From assembly GCF_000633355.1 (NCBI RefSeq), contig NZ_AYMQ01000092.1:1-55296 (forward strand): 55,296 bases of DNA. The letters run 5' to 3'. A program made the position numbers and the translations under genes. The notes under the pieces were generated by a model. The model ran no database searches, was not told where the DNA came from, and was given only the letters and a program-made list of their open reading frames with translations. This stretch comes from Serratia sp. H1w. Its GTDB lineage: Bacteria > Pseudomonadota > Gammaproteobacteria > Enterobacterales > Enterobacteriaceae. Positions 8,769-18,938 of the stretch are shown here, in pieces; the first letter of the stretch is position 1, and every line of letters begins with the position of its first letter.

Positions 8769-10400
8769 GTGTTTAACCGAGTCCGTATCTCTACCAGTCT
8801 GTTTTTATTATTGCTGACCTTTTGCTTGATGCAATTGATTAGCACCGGCTTGTCGTATACCGCTTCCCGCTCCGATAACCACAATCTGAATCTGATTAGC
8901 CTGGGTAGCCAGCAACGAGATGCCCTTAGCCTGAGCTGGGTTTCCCTGCTACAGGCACGTAACACCTTGAACCGGGCCGGCACCCGGGCGGCGCTGAAAG
9001 TGCCGCAAGAACAGGTCGATGCCTTGATGGGCAACGCCCGCAGTTCGTTGCAAAAAGCCGACCTCTATTTTAATCAGTTTCTGGCCGTCTCGCGTAACAG
9101 CGAACAGGAGCAGCAACTGACAGAAACCACCCAAGCCAGCTATGAGCGGCTACGGGGTGCCTTGCGTGAACTGGTCGTCTTCCTGGAGGGCGGTAACCTG
9201 CAAGGCTTTATGGATCAACCCACGCAGAAAATGCAGGACCTGTTTGAAGCCGATTTTGTCCAGTACCTGCAATTGGTCAACGAAAATATCGCCCAGGCCA
9301 ACGCGGCTAATCAGCGTTCCTTCACGCTGGCCGGGTGGCTGGTGTGTGGCGCAATCCTGATGCTGATCCTGGTGACTGCCAGCGCCATGTGGTGGCTGCG
9401 CAATATGCTGGTTCAACCGCTGAATATTATGCGTAGCCACTTTGACCGTATCGCCGATGGCGACCTGGCTGCGCCGATCCAAGTGTATGGCCGCAACGAG
9501 ATCAGCCAGCTGTTTGCCAGCCTGCACCGTATGCAGCACTCGCTGATTGGCACCGTTGGTGCGGTGCGCGAAGGGGCCGAGTCGATCCTGATCGGGCTAC
9601 AGGAAATTTCGGAAGGCAATAACGATCTCTCTTCCCGCACCGAACAGCAGGCTGCCTCATTGGAAGAGACCGCCGCCAGCATGGAGCAGTTGACCGCCAC
9701 GGTGAAACAGAACGCCGACAATGCCCGCCAGGCCTCCAAGCTGGCGCGCGATGCCTCGACTACCGCCGCCAAGGGTGGGGAACTGGCCGACGACGTGGTT
9801 ACTACCATGCACGATATTGCCAGCAGCTCGCAAAAAATTGGTGCGATCACCAGCGTGATTGACGGTATCGCCTTCCAGACCAACATCCTGGCATTGAATG
9901 CGGCGGTGGAAGCGGCGCGAGCGGGTGAGCAGGGGCGCGGTTTCGCCGTAGTGGCTTCAGAGGTACGCAACCTGGCACAGCGTAGCGCCCAGGCGGCCAA
10001 AGAAATCAAAGTGCTGATCGATGAGTCGGTCGGGCGTGTCAAGCAGGGCTCGGTGCTGGTCGAAGACTCCGGCGCCACCATGCAGGATATCGTGCGTTCG
10101 GTGACCCGCGTCACTGACATCATGGGCGAAATCTCCTCGGCGTCCGATGAGCAAAGCCGCGGTATCGAGCAGGTGACCCAGGCCGTGACTCAGATGGATC
10201 AGGTGACGCAGCAGAACGCCGCGTTGGTAGAACAAGCAGCCTCTGCGGCTGCAGCATTGGAAGAACAAGCGATTACCTTGGCGGATGCGGTAGCGGTATT
10301 CCGCCTGGCGGACGATAACATCACATTATCGGAAAGCCCTAACAACGGAGTTTTATCAGTGGCTAAGGAAGCAACTAGTGTCGAATTGTATAGTAAATAA
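8769..10400 (+). CDS. tap: Tap-like methyl-accepting chemotaxis receptor
   Basis: This second receptor has 543 residues with the same layout as its neighbour. The N terminus MFNRVRIST, the HAMP region ([15 protein letters not shown]) and the position before cheR all match E. coli Tap, which senses dipeptides through a periplasmic binding protein and pyrimidines. The sensor half is much less conserved than the signalling tip, so ligand is only a guess. As in Tap, the C-terminal NWETF pentapeptide is missing (it ends ELYSK), so its adaptation must be assisted by other receptors in the array. The start is GTG 8769 with GGAGG at 8758-8762. Confidence 0.88.
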   Translation: MFNRVRISTSLFLLLLTFCLMQLISTGLSYTASRSDNHNLNLISLGSQQRDALSLSWVSLLQARNTLNRAGTRAALKVPQEQVDALMGNARSSLQKADLYFNQFLAVSRNSEQEQQLTETTQASYERLRGALRELVVFLEGGNLQGFMDQPTQKMQDLFEADFVQYLQLVNENIAQANAANQRSFTLAGWLVCGAILMLILVTASAMWWLRNMLVQPLNIMRSHFDRIADGDLAAPIQVYGRNEISQLFASLHRMQHSLIGTVGAVREGAESILIGLQEISEGNNDLSSRTEQQAASLEETAASMEQLTATVKQNADNARQASKLARDASTTAAKGGELADDVVTTMHDIASSSQKIGAITSVIDGIAFQTNILALNAAVEAARAGEQGRGFAVVASEVRNLAQRSAQAAKEIKVLIDESVGRVKQGSVLVEDSGATMQDIVRSVTRVTDIMGEISSASDEQSRGIEQVTQAVTQMDQVTQQNAALVEQAASAAAALEEQAITLADAVAVFRLADDNITLSESPNNGVLSVAKEATSVELYSK

Positions 10401-10418
10401 CCACCTGGGTGGCAGGGT

Positions 10419-11291
10419 ATGAGCGGATCATCCTCATCCACCAACAAAGAACCTGCGTCTTTACTGACACAGATGGTGCAACGGCTGCCTTTGTCGGACG
10501 TGCATTTCCGACGGATCAGCCAGTTGATCTACCAGCGTGCCGGGATTGTGCTGGCCGAGCACAAACGCGAGATGGTTTACAACCGTCTGGTGCGTCGTTT
10601 GCGGCTGCTTGGCATACCCGATTTTGGTAGCTATCTGGTGCTGTTGGAAAGTGACATCAACAGCGCCGAGTGGCAGGCATTCGTCAATGCCCTGACCACT
10701 AACCTGACGGCGTTTTTCCGTGAGGCGCACCATTTCCCGATCCTGGCGGAACATGCGCGCTCGCGGCCAAACGGTTACTGCGTGTGGAGCACCGCCGCCT
10801 CGACCGGCGAAGAACCTTACTCGATTGCCATTACGTTGAGTGAGGCGCTGGGACAGAAGGCCACGGGGACTCAGGTTTGGGCTAGCGATATCGATACTCA
10901 GGTATTGGAAAAAGCCGAAGCGGGGGTCTATCGCCAGGAAGATCTGCGCACCCTGACGCCGGCGCAGATGCAGCGTTATTTCCTGCGTGGCACCGGGCCT
11001 CATCATGGGTTGGTGCGGGTACGGCCAGAATTGGCGGCACAGGTCCATTTCCAGCCGCTCAATCTGCTGGCACCGGAATGGGCATTGCGGGGGCAATTTG
11101 ATGCGATATTTTGCCGTAACGTCATGATCTATTTTGATAAAGAAACACAAGAGCGCATTTTACGGCGCTTTGTGCCACTGCTTAAACCGGGGGGGCTCAT
11201 GTTTGCCGGTCATTCCGAAAACTTCAGCCAGCTCAGCCGGGATTTCTACTTGCGTGGGCAGACCGTATATGGCCTGACCAAGGAGAGGTAA
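10419..11291 (+). CDS. cheR: Chemotaxis protein methyltransferase CheR
   Basis: CheR uses S-adenosylmethionine to methylate receptor glutamates during adaptation. The 290-residue protein has the N-terminal helical domain (to about residue 90), the SAM-binding core with [11 protein letters not shown]-type motif (here [14 protein letters not shown]) and [13 protein letters not shown], and the small beta-subdomain that docks on NWETF. It starts 18 nt after tap and its stop overlaps the cheB start (TAATG), so translation of the two opposing enzymes is coupled. Confidence 0.98.
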   Translation: MSGSSSSTNKEPASLLTQMVQRLPLSDVHFRRISQLIYQRAGIVLAEHKREMVYNRLVRRLRLLGIPDFGSYLVLLESDINSAEWQAFVNALTTNLTAFFREAHHFPILAEHARSRPNGYCVWSTAASTGEEPYSIAITLSEALGQKATGTQVWASDIDTQVLEKAEAGVYRQEDLRTLTPAQMQRYFLRGTGPHHGLVRVRPELAAQVHFQPLNLLAPEWALRGQFDAIFCRNVMIYFDKETQERILRRFVPLLKPGGLMFAGHSENFSQLSRDFYLRGQTVYGLTKER

Positions 11292-12340
11292 TGAATAAAA
11301 TCAGCGTATTAAGCGTAGACGACTCTGCCCTGATGCGGCAGCTGATGACCGAAATTGTAAACAGTCATCCCGATATGGAGATGGTGGCAACCGCCCCCGA
11401 TCCGCTGGTGGCGCGTGATCTAATCAAAAAATTCAACCCGCAGGTCCTGACGCTGGATGTCGAAATGCCGCGTATGGACGGGCTGGATTTTCTGGAAAAA
11501 CTGATGCGCCTGCGGCCGATGCCGGTAGTGATGGTGTCATCGCTGACTGGGCAGGGCTCGGAGATCACCCTGCGGGCGCTGGAACTGGGCGCGGTGGACT
11601 TTGTCACCAAACCGCAGTTGGGGATCCGCGAAGGCATGTTGGCCTACAGCGAGCTGATTGCCGAAAAGATCCGCACGGCGGCCAAAGCGCGGCTGTCACA
11701 GCGTTCAACGGGACCGGCTCCGGCGATCCTCAGCCATACGCCATTGTTGAGCAGTGAAAAGCTGATCGCGATTGGCGCGTCTACCGGCGGTACCGAGGCG
11801 ATCCGCCATGTGTTGCAGCCGTTACCGGCCAGCAGCCCGGCGTTATTGATCACCCAGCATATGCCGCCAGGGTTTACCCGCTCGTTTGCCGAACGGCTCA
11901 ACAAACTGTGCCAGATCACGGTGAAAGAGGCGGAAGACGGCGAGCGCGTATTGCCAGGCCATGCCTATATCGCGCCGGGAGATCGTCATCTGGAACTGGC
12001 GCGCAGCGGTGCCAACTATCAGGTTCGGCTACATGACGGCCCGCCGGTCAACCGGCATCGTCCTTCGGTCGATGTATTGTTCCGGTCGGTGGCCCAGTTT
12101 GCCGGGCGCAATGCGGTGGGAGTGATCCTCACCGGAATGGGGAATGACGGTGCGGCGGGAATGCTGGAAATGCATAGAGCTGGGGCGTACACCCTGGCGC
12201 AAAACGAAGCCAGCTGTGTGGTGTTTGGTATGCCACGAGAGGCCATTGCCACCGGCGGAGTGAATGAAATAGTGGAGTTGGAGCGCATGAGCCAACGCAT
12301 GTTGGCGCAGATCGCGGGTGGTCAGGCGCTGCGTATTTGA
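11291..12340 (+). CDS. cheB: Chemotaxis response regulator methylesterase CheB
   Basis: CheB removes methyl groups from receptors and deamidates glutamines once phosphorylated by CheA. It has 349 residues: a receiver domain with phospho-acceptor Asp56 ([12 protein letters not shown]), a linker, and a C-terminal esterase domain with the catalytic triad Ser164 (GASTGGT), His190 (ITQHMPPGF) and Asp286 (GMGNDGA). All are present, so it should be active. It overlaps cheR by 1 nt. Confidence 0.98.
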   Translation: MNKISVLSVDDSALMRQLMTEIVNSHPDMEMVATAPDPLVARDLIKKFNPQVLTLDVEMPRMDGLDFLEKLMRLRPMPVVMVSSLTGQGSEITLRALELGAVDFVTKPQLGIREGMLAYSELIAEKIRTAAKARLSQRSTGPAPAILSHTPLLSSEKLIAIGASTGGTEAIRHVLQPLPASSPALLITQHMPPGFTRSFAERLNKLCQITVKEAEDGERVLPGHAYIAPGDRHLELARSGANYQVRLHDGPPVNRHRPSVDVLFRSVAQFAGRNAVGVILTGMGNDGAAGMLEMHRAGAYTLAQNEASCVVFGMPREAIATGGVNEIVELERMSQRMLAQIAGGQALRI

Positions 12341-12345
12341 TGTTC

Positions 12346-12364
12346 TACCCCGAGTTACGGGGTA
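12346..12364 (+). other. Perfect hairpin between cheB and cheY
   Basis: TACCCCG (12346-12352) and CGGGGTA (12358-12364) form a 7-bp stem with a 5-nt loop. No T-tract follows, so processing or mRNA stability is more likely than termination. Confidence 0.6.
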
Positions 12365-12365
12365 A

Positions 12366-12779
<414 letters not shown>

Positions 12780-12793
12780 AAAAGGAGAGGGCG

Positions 12794-13438
12794 ATGAGAG
12801 ATATTCGAATGCCTGCCAGTGATGCCGCGACAGCGGGTGAGATCATCTGCCGTATCGGTCAACTGACACGTATGTTGCGTGACAGCATGCGTGAACTGGG
12901 GCTAGATCAGGCTATCGCTCAGGCGGCCGAAGCGATCCCGGATGCACGCGACCGTCTTGATTATGTCGTCACCATGACGGCGCAGGCGGCGGAACGGGCG
13001 CTCAACTGTGTAGAAGCAGCACAGCCTCGCCAGGCGGAGTTGGAGTCGCAGGCCAATACGCTGAAAGGGCGCTGGGACGAGTGGTTTGCCAACCCGATCG
13101 AACTGGCAGATGCCCGCTCACTGGTGACGGATACCCGTCAGTATCTGGATCGGGTACCGGAGCACACCGCATTCACCAACGCCCAGTTGCTGGAAATCAT
13201 GATGGCACAGGATTTCCAGGACCTCACCGGCCAGGTGATCAAGCGTATGATGGACGTGGTGCAGGAGATTGAAAAACAGCTGCTGATGGTATTGATGGAG
13301 AACATCCCGGATCAGCCAGCCAAAGAGAAAAAACCTAACGACAGCCTGCTCAATGGCCCGCAGCTGGATCAGAACGGGGCTGGCGTGATCGCCAATCAGG
13401 CCCAGGTAGACGATCTGCTCGACAGTCTAGGTTTTTGA
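12794..13438 (+). CDS. cheZ: CheY-P phosphatase CheZ
   Basis: CheZ speeds dephosphorylation of CheY and ends the tumble signal. The 214-residue protein is the same length as in E. coli. The long helical hairpin carries the catalytic Gln147 in [12 protein letters not shown] with Asp143 nearby, and the C-terminal tail [11 protein letters not shown] is the CheY-binding helix. AAGGAGAGG precedes the start. It is the last gene of the operon and is followed by a strong terminator. Confidence 0.98.
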   Translation: MRDIRMPASDAATAGEIICRIGQLTRMLRDSMRELGLDQAIAQAAEAIPDARDRLDYVVTMTAQAAERALNCVEAAQPRQAELESQANTLKGRWDEWFANPIELADARSLVTDTRQYLDRVPEHTAFTNAQLLEIMMAQDFQDLTGQVIKRMMDVVQEIEKQLLMVLMENIPDQPAKEKKPNDSLLNGPQLDQNGAGVIANQAQVDDLLDSLGF

Positions 13439-13445
13439 TCAACTT

Positions 13446-13476
13446 TTAGGGCGCATCATTGCGCCCTAACTCTTTT
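13446..13476 (+). terminator. Rho-independent terminator after cheZ
   Basis: TTAGGGCGCA (13446-13455) and TGCGCCCTAA (13460-13469) form a perfect 10-bp stem with a TCAT loop, followed by ACTCTTTT. Confidence 0.9.
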
Positions 13477-13593
13477 CGTCAGCCGATCCGCTAAATAACC
13501 CGCCTTTTCCTTCGTTGTTCCCGCAATGAAATCCGCATTTTTTTGGCATGCTGACGGCAATTCTATTCCTTGCATGCGACGGGAGCGGTCTCC

Positions 13594-14736
13594 TTGGCTG
13601 AAGACAGCGATCAGGAAAAAACCGAGGCCCCCACACCCCACCGGTTGGAGAAAGCTCGTGAAGAGGGGCAGATTGCGCGTTCGCGCGAACTGACTTCGAT
13701 CCTGATGCTGATTGCCGGGTTGTCGATCTTATGGGTCGCAGGCGGTCATATCGCGCAGCAATTGGCGAGGATGCTGGCTGAGGGCCTGCATTTCGATCAC
13801 AACATGGTCAGCAACGATAAGCAGATGTTGCGCCAGTTTGCCATGTTGCTGCGTCAGGCCGTGTGGGCACTGATGCCTATTCTGGCCGGATTGGTGCTGG
13901 TGGCGCTGGCGGCACCGATGCTGCTGGGCGGCGTGGCCTTCAGCCTTAAGTTTGACGCCAAGCGCATGGATCCGATCGCCGGATTGAAGCGTATGTTCTC
14001 CACCCAGGTGCTGGCGGAGCTTCTAAAGGCAATCCTCAAAGCGACCTTGGTCGGCTGGGTGGCCGGTCTTTATTTGTGGCACAACTGGGCGGCGATGCTG
14101 CATCTGGTTACGCAGCAACCGCAGGACGCGCTGAAAAATGCGCTCCAGATCGTGATCCTCTGCGGCATGCTTATTGTGCTTGGGCTGGTACCGATGGTGG
14201 CCTTTGACGTGTTTTATCAGCTGTGGAGCCACTTCAAGAAACTGAAGATGACCAAGCAGGATATTCGCGACGAACATAAACAGCAGGAAGGCGATCCCCA
14301 TGTCAAAGGGCGGATTCGTCAGCAACAGCGGGCCATCGCCCGCCGCCGCATGATGAGCGACGTGCCGAAGGCCGACGTGATCGTCACCAACCCGACGCAC
14401 TATGCCGTGGCATTGCAATACAACGACAAGAACATGAGTGCGCCAAAGGTGTTGGCCAAAGGGGCTGGGGAGATTGCCTTACGCATCCGCGAACTGGCGA
14501 ACGAACACCGTATTCCGACCCTGGAAGCACCGCCGTTGGCGCGGGCGCTATACCGTCACAGCGAGATTGGGCAACACATTCCCACGACCTTGTATGCCGC
14601 CGTGGCCGAAGTCCTGGCCTGGGTCTACCAGCTGCGCCGTTGGCAGCGTGAAGGCGGTCTGATCCCGAAAAAACCTCAACGTTTACCGGTGCCGGAAGCA
14701 CTGGATTTTGCTGGAGAGAATAACTCAGATGGCTAA
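13594..14736 (+). CDS. flhB: Flagellar type III export switch protein FlhB
   Basis: FlhB is an export-gate component; self-cleavage in its cytoplasmic domain switches secretion from rod/hook to filament substrates. The protein has four membrane segments and a cytoplasmic domain with the autocleavage motif Asn266-Pro-Thr-His269. I place the start at TTG 13594: GGGAG (13581-13585) is well spaced and the resulting MAEDSDQEKTEAPTPHRLEK matches the family N terminus at 380 residues. No in-frame ATG fits. A TTG start may keep translation low. The 3' end overlaps flhA by 8 nt. Confidence 0.96.
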   Translation: MAEDSDQEKTEAPTPHRLEKAREEGQIARSRELTSILMLIAGLSILWVAGGHIAQQLARMLAEGLHFDHNMVSNDKQMLRQFAMLLRQAVWALMPILAGLVLVALAAPMLLGGVAFSLKFDAKRMDPIAGLKRMFSTQVLAELLKAILKATLVGWVAGLYLWHNWAAMLHLVTQQPQDALKNALQIVILCGMLIVLGLVPMVAFDVFYQLWSHFKKLKMTKQDIRDEHKQQEGDPHVKGRIRQQQRAIARRRMMSDVPKADVIVTNPTHYAVALQYNDKNMSAPKVLAKGAGEIALRIRELANEHRIPTLEAPPLARALYRHSEIGQHIPTTLYAAVAEVLAWVYQLRRWQREGGLIPKKPQRLPVPEALDFAGENNSDG

Positions 14737-16807
14737 TTTGGCCGCCCTGCTTCGTTTGCCGGGTAATTTTAAAGATACGCAGTGGCAGGTGCTGGCTGGC
14801 CCGATACTGATCCTGATGATCCTGTCGATGATGGTGCTGCCGTTGCCGGCATTTATCCTCGATCTGCTGTTCACCTTCAATATCGCGCTGTCGATCATGG
14901 TGTTGTTGGTTGCGATGTTTACCCAGCGCACGCTGGAATTCGCGGCCTTCCCGACCATCCTGCTGTTTTCAACCCTGTTACGTCTGTCGCTGAACGTGGC
15001 CTCCACCAGGATCATCCTGATGGAAGGGCATACCGGTTCGGCGGCTGCGGGGCGGGTTGTCGAGGCGTTCGGCCACTTCCTGGTGGGGGGCAACTTTGCC
15101 ATCGGTATCGTGGTGTTTATCATCCTGGTACTGATCAACTTTATGGTGATCACCAAGGGGGCCGGACGTATTGCCGAAGTTGGCGCCCGTTTTGTTCTTG
15201 ACGGGATGCCGGGTAAACAGATGGCGATCGACGCCGATCTGAACGCCGGTTTGATCGGCGAAGATGAGGCTAAAAAGCGCCGCTCCGAAGTAACGCAGGA
15301 AGCGGACTTCTACGGTTCGATGGACGGTGCCAGCAAGTTTGTACGCGGTGATGCCGTAGCGGGCTTGATGATCATGGTGATTAACGTGGTGGGCGGCCTG
15401 CTGGTCGGGGTGATCCAGCACGGTATGGAACTGGGGACCGCAGCGGAAACCTATACCTTGCTGACCATCGGTGATGGCCTGGTCGCGCAGATCCCGGCGT
15501 TGGTGATCTCGACGGCGGCGGGCGTGATTGTCACCCGAGTTGCCACCGATGAGGACGTTGGCGAGCAGATGGTAGGCCAGTTGTTCAACAACCCGCGCGT
15601 CATGGTATTGAGTGCTGCGGTATTGGGACTGTTGGGGATGGTTCCCGGCATGCCGAACCTGGTGTTCCTGCTGTTTACGGCGGCGTTGTTGGCGTTGGCC
15701 TGGCGGTTACGTGGGCGTGAACAGCAATCACCGAAAGTCCAGGAGCAGCCGTTGCCACAGGAAAATACCCAGGCGGTAGAAGCCAGTTGGTCTGACGTGC
15801 AGTTGGAAGATCCCTTGGGTATGGAGGTAGGTTATCGTCTGATCCCCATGGTGGACTTCCAACAAAACGGTGAATTGCTGGGGCGTATCCGTGGCATCCG
15901 TAAAAAATTCGCTCAGGATACGGGCTATCTGCCACCGGTAGTGCATATTCGCGACAATCTCGAACTGTCGGCCGCCAGCTACCGTATTCTGATGAAAGGG
16001 GTGGAAATCGGCAGCGGTGAGGCCCATCCGGGACGCTGGCTGGCAATTAATCCAGGTAATGCCGTGGGTGAGTTGACCGGTGACAAAACCGTCGATCCGG
16101 CCTTCGGACTGGAGGCGGTGTGGATCGACAGCGCATTGCGTGAACAGGCGCAGATCCAGGGCTTCACGGTGGTGGAAGCCAGCACCGTGGTCGCCACCCA
16201 TCTCAACCACTTGCTCGGCCAGTTTGCCAGCGAGCTGTTTGGCCGCCAGGAAACCCAGCAATTGCTGGATCGTGTTTCGCAGGAGATGCCGAAGCTGACG
16301 GAAGACTTGGTGCCGGGCGTGGTTTCGCTAACGACTTTGCACAAGGTGTTACAGAATTTGCTGTCCGAGCGGGTATCAATCCGCGATATGCGTACCATTC
16401 TCGAAACGCTGGCGGAACATGCGCCGACGCAAAGCGATCCTTTCGAACTGACCACCGTAGTGCGCGTCGCACTTGGGCGGGCGATTACTCAGCAGTGGTT
16501 CCCCGGTAGCGGTGAGATCCAGGTTATTGGCTTGGATACTCCGCTTGAGCGCCTGCTGTTGCAGGCCTTACAGGGAGGCGGTGGCCTGGAGCCGGGTCTG
16601 GCGGACCGATTGTTAGATCAGGCCAAGCAGGCATTGCAGCGTCAGGAAATGCTCAGCGCACCGCCGGTACTGCTGGTAAACCATGCGTTACGTGCCTTGT
16701 TGGCGCGCTTCATGCGCCGTACCTTGCCACAGCTGGTCGTGCTGTCGAATCTGGAAATCAACGACGAACGGCAGATCCGCATGACTTCAACCATTGGAGC
16801 CGCCTGA
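14729..16807 (+). CDS. flhA: Flagellar type III export gate protein FlhA
   Basis: FlhA is the large export-gate subunit; its cytoplasmic ring docks chaperone-substrate complexes. The 692-residue protein has the E. coli length, about eight membrane segments in the first 330 residues with the conserved FHIPEP-type loop (GRIAEVGARFVLDGMPGKQM, about 145-165), and the four-subdomain cytoplasmic part. ATG 14729 is chosen over an in-frame upstream start because GGAGAGAA precedes it and the N terminus MANLAALLRLP matches the family. It overlaps both flhB (8 nt) and flhE (1 nt). Confidence 0.98.
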   Translation: MANLAALLRLPGNFKDTQWQVLAGPILILMILSMMVLPLPAFILDLLFTFNIALSIMVLLVAMFTQRTLEFAAFPTILLFSTLLRLSLNVASTRIILMEGHTGSAAAGRVVEAFGHFLVGGNFAIGIVVFIILVLINFMVITKGAGRIAEVGARFVLDGMPGKQMAIDADLNAGLIGEDEAKKRRSEVTQEADFYGSMDGASKFVRGDAVAGLMIMVINVVGGLLVGVIQHGMELGTAAETYTLLTIGDGLVAQIPALVISTAAGVIVTRVATDEDVGEQMVGQLFNNPRVMVLSAAVLGLLGMVPGMPNLVFLLFTAALLALAWRLRGREQQSPKVQEQPLPQENTQAVEASWSDVQLEDPLGMEVGYRLIPMVDFQQNGELLGRIRGIRKKFAQDTGYLPPVVHIRDNLELSAASYRILMKGVEIGSGEAHPGRWLAINPGNAVGELTGDKTVDPAFGLEAVWIDSALREQAQIQGFTVVEASTVVATHLNHLLGQFASELFGRQETQQLLDRVSQEMPKLTEDLVPGVVSLTTLHKVLQNLLSERVSIRDMRTILETLAEHAPTQSDPFELTTVVRVALGRAITQQWFPGSGEIQVIGLDTPLERLLLQALQGGGGLEPGLADRLLDQAKQALQRQEMLSAPPVLLVNHALRALLARFMRRTLPQLVVLSNLEINDERQIRMTSTIGAA

Positions 16808-17208
16808 TGAAAGCTTACCTTTTACTATTGGGGTTGTTAGCTCCGTTGGCGGCGCAGGCGGTGTCGGGGTCCTGGGCCGCCGATGCCACAGGCGTAACGC
16901 TGGAAACGGGGAGCGTGCGTGACGTATCCCCCAGCCTGCGGGCGGCCAACCCGCCAGCGGCTACGGCGGTAGTAACCAGCATCAGCTGGCGCTATCAGTT
17001 GTTAGCGGGTGCCCCGGCTGGATTGCAAGTACAGCTCTGCTCCTCGTCACGTTGCGTGCCGCTCGGCGCGGGTAGTGGCCGGAGTGAGGCTTTCAACGGC
17101 ATTGCGGCAGACAGCGAGTTCCGTTTCATTTATTACGTGCGATCTCACGGTGCGTTGAATCCACCGCTGCGGGTGATCTCTAATCAGGTGATTGTCAATT
17201 ACCAGTGA
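16807..17208 (+). CDS. flhE: Flagellar protein FlhE
   Basis: FlhE is a small periplasmic protein known from enterics; loss affects proton leak through the export gate and swarming. The 133-residue product starts with a clear signal peptide (cleavage likely after QAQA or AQA near residue 18) and shows the SWRYQLL and LCSSSRC motifs with a cysteine pair as in E. coli FlhE. The start ATG overlaps the flhA stop (TGATG). Confidence 0.95.
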   Translation: MKAYLLLLGLLAPLAAQAVSGSWAADATGVTLETGSVRDVSPSLRAANPPAATAVVTSISWRYQLLAGAPAGLQVQLCSSSRCVPLGAGSGRSEAFNGIAADSEFRFIYYVRSHGALNPPLRVISNQVIVNYQ

Positions 17209-17218
17209 GGATGACAGG

Positions 17219-18109
17219 TTAGTCTGACGCTATTTGCCTTAACAGCCAGTCGCGCAAAGCGATAATATCAGGGCGCTGCGCGGTCTCTTCCGTGGTAACC
17301 AGATAATAGCGGGCACCAGGCAACGACATCTCGAACGGAGCAGTTAACACCCCGCGCTGCAGGAGGTCCCGCGCCAACAATTGGCTGGCGATCACCACGC
17401 CTTGCCCCGCAATCGCCGCTTGCAGTGCATGAGTTTCATCGCTGAAGGTCAGTCCCGCATCAATATGCAGATCCTGTGGCCCGTAGTTTCGCTGCCAGTT
17501 TTGCCAACTTGGGGAGTCGGCGGGAACCAAGCGGTTTTCCACATGAAACAGAGTCACCCCACGCAAATCGTCGATTTCCGCCAGCGCCAACGATGGGCTG
17601 GCTACCACGATAAAGCGATCCTCATACAGTAAGGTCGAGCGCAGCGTTTGTTCCGGCATTTCCCGATAGCGAATGGCGACATCGACAGTGCGCTGCGTTA
17701 AATCAACCCGTTCAACGCTGGTGTGTAAACGTAGGTCGATGTCTGGGAACCTCGCCTTGAAATCGGCCAGGCGCGGCACCAGCCAATGGGTAAGAAAATT
17801 GGAGGTGGTGGTCACCGTCAGAGCCTGAGGCTGTTGGGAGTGCATAATCTGCGCGGCGGCTTGCTCCAGAGCGGCAAACGCGCGTTGCGTACCGCTATAC
17901 AGAATCTCGCCAGTTGCGGTCAGGCTAACCCCGCGAGCGTTGCGTTCGAAGACCCGACATTCCAGTATCGACTCCAGTAATTTTATCTGATGGCTGATCG
18001 CCGTTGCGCTGACGCCGAGTTGCTCACCAGCCAGTTTAAAGCTGTTACAGCTGGCAACCGCATGAAAAGCGCGCAAAGCGCCTAGCGGGGGGAGACGTAC
18101 TTTTTTCAT
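17219..18109 (-). CDS. LysR-family transcriptional regulator, GcvA-like
   Basis: This 296-residue protein has an N-terminal winged helix-turn-helix (about 8-66; SFKLAGEQLGVSATAISHQI) and a type 2 periplasmic-binding effector domain, the standard LysR layout. The PPLGALRAFHAVA start and LTATGE motif resemble the GcvA/AmpR subgroup. The effector is unknown. It is convergent with flhE, 10 nt away, and divergent from a membrane-protein gene, an arrangement typical of a LysR regulator and its target. E. coli has no such gene between flhE and the next operon. I have no evidence that it regulates motility. Confidence 0.93.
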   Translation of the reverse strand: MKKVRLPPLGALRAFHAVASCNSFKLAGEQLGVSATAISHQIKLLESILECRVFERNARGVSLTATGEILYSGTQRAFAALEQAAAQIMHSQQPQALTVTTTSNFLTHWLVPRLADFKARFPDIDLRLHTSVERVDLTQRTVDVAIRYREMPEQTLRSTLLYEDRFIVVASPSLALAEIDDLRGVTLFHVENRLVPADSPSWQNWQRNYGPQDLHIDAGLTFSDETHALQAAIAGQGVVIASQLLARDLLQRGVLTAPFEMSLPGARYYLVTTEETAQRPDIIALRDWLLRQIASD

Positions 18110-18120
18110 GGCTGAATTAT

Positions 18121-18138
18121 TCTCATCTAAGGCTGAGA
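18121..18138. promoter_or_regulatory. Operator-like dyad between the LysR gene and its neighbour
   Basis: TCTCA (18121-18125) and TGAGA (18134-18138) form an inverted repeat around TCTAAGGC, and a T-N11-A arrangement typical of LysR sites can be read within it. It lies 12 bp upstream of the LysR start codon and about 100 bp before the divergent gene, a usual place for autoregulation. Confidence 0.4.
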
Positions 18139-18238
18139 TCTATGAGTTTGTTATGAATATATACCTTGGGTAGGCTGATGGCATTCGATTAATGGAGTGA
18201 GATTTTTTCATCATTCTACATCAGTGTCAGGAGTCGTT

Positions 18239-18796
18239 ATGAGAACGCCAGCAGAAGTGAGTGCCGCAGACACGGTCGGGCAGCCGGAGGTTATTGCCCG
18301 CACCATCGTGTACAGCGTGTTGATATCGTCAGCAGTCTTGTTGTTGAAGGTTAGCTGGGGCAGGCCTGAGGTTGCCATCACGCTGTTGTTGGCACTGCTG
18401 CTCGCCAATGCCGGTGGAGTAGCGTTAGTGCGCTTGCTGGCGAGGGAAAAGCAGCGAACCTTGGCCGCGTTATGGCGCAGCCTGTTGCTCTGCGCTGCCG
18501 GGTTGTTATTGCTGGATCTGTTTGGCCGTAATGATTGGCTGCATATGCTACCGGGGATAGTGATCGCTGGCATTGGATTGGGGAGCGCCAGCCAGGTGAC
18601 GTCGGCGTTGTTGCAACCGATGGGCAACATCACCGTAGTAGCCGCTACCGTCTTGCTGGCGATCATCGCTGCCTTGTTGTCGGTGACATTACTGATCCAA
18701 ATGCAAGTAGCGACGAACTTTGCTATCGCGTGGTTGATCGATCTGGTGTTATTGGGGGCGTTGGTCGTGCGCATCGCGGAGCGCGATGCTGAATAA
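18239..18796 (+). CDS. Unrecognised integral membrane protein
   Basis: I do not recognise this 185-residue protein. It has five or six hydrophobic segments (about 22-39, 44-65, 80-94, 102-124, 131-154, 160-178) with short charged loops (REKQR near 69-73). The segment PGIVIAGIGLGSASQVTSAL loosely resembles a helix of DHA2-type major facilitator transporters, so it might be a shortened relative of such a transporter, but that is weak. ATG 18239 is preferred because AGGAG at 18229-18233 precedes it; a GTG at 18197 would add 14 residues. It is divergent from the LysR gene and probably its target. Confidence 0.75.
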   Translation: MRTPAEVSAADTVGQPEVIARTIVYSVLISSAVLLLKVSWGRPEVAITLLLALLLANAGGVALVRLLAREKQRTLAALWRSLLLCAAGLLLLDLFGRNDWLHMLPGIVIAGIGLGSASQVTSALLQPMGNITVVAATVLLAIIAALLSVTLLIQMQVATNFAIAWLIDLVLLGALVVRIAERDAE

Positions 18797-18850
18797 GTAC
18801 TCAGTGAAAGTTCGCTCGATTTTGCGAACATGTTGTGGGTTAAGCATTGT

Positions 18851-18885
18851 CCCCCTCACCTTAGTCCTCTCCCAAAGGGAGAGGG
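18851..18885 (-). repeat. C/T-rich hairpin repeat, copy 2 (single)
   Basis: CCCCCTCACCTTAGT followed by CCTCTCCC, AAA and GGGAGAGG is a minus-oriented copy of the repeat at 6821-6863. It lies in the gap between the membrane-protein gene and flgN, where the two transcripts converge. Confidence 0.8.
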
Positions 18886-18938
18886 AACTGAACGTGCTAC
18901 ATTGATGAAATTAACCGGTGTTGGCGGGTTAATGGCGT

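Noticed and set aside
7163-9034. 623-codon antisense frame across tsr and the start of tap
   Set aside because: Its length follows from the codon bias of the receptor genes on the other strand. The sense proteins match known families over their whole length and the antisense product looks like nothing known.
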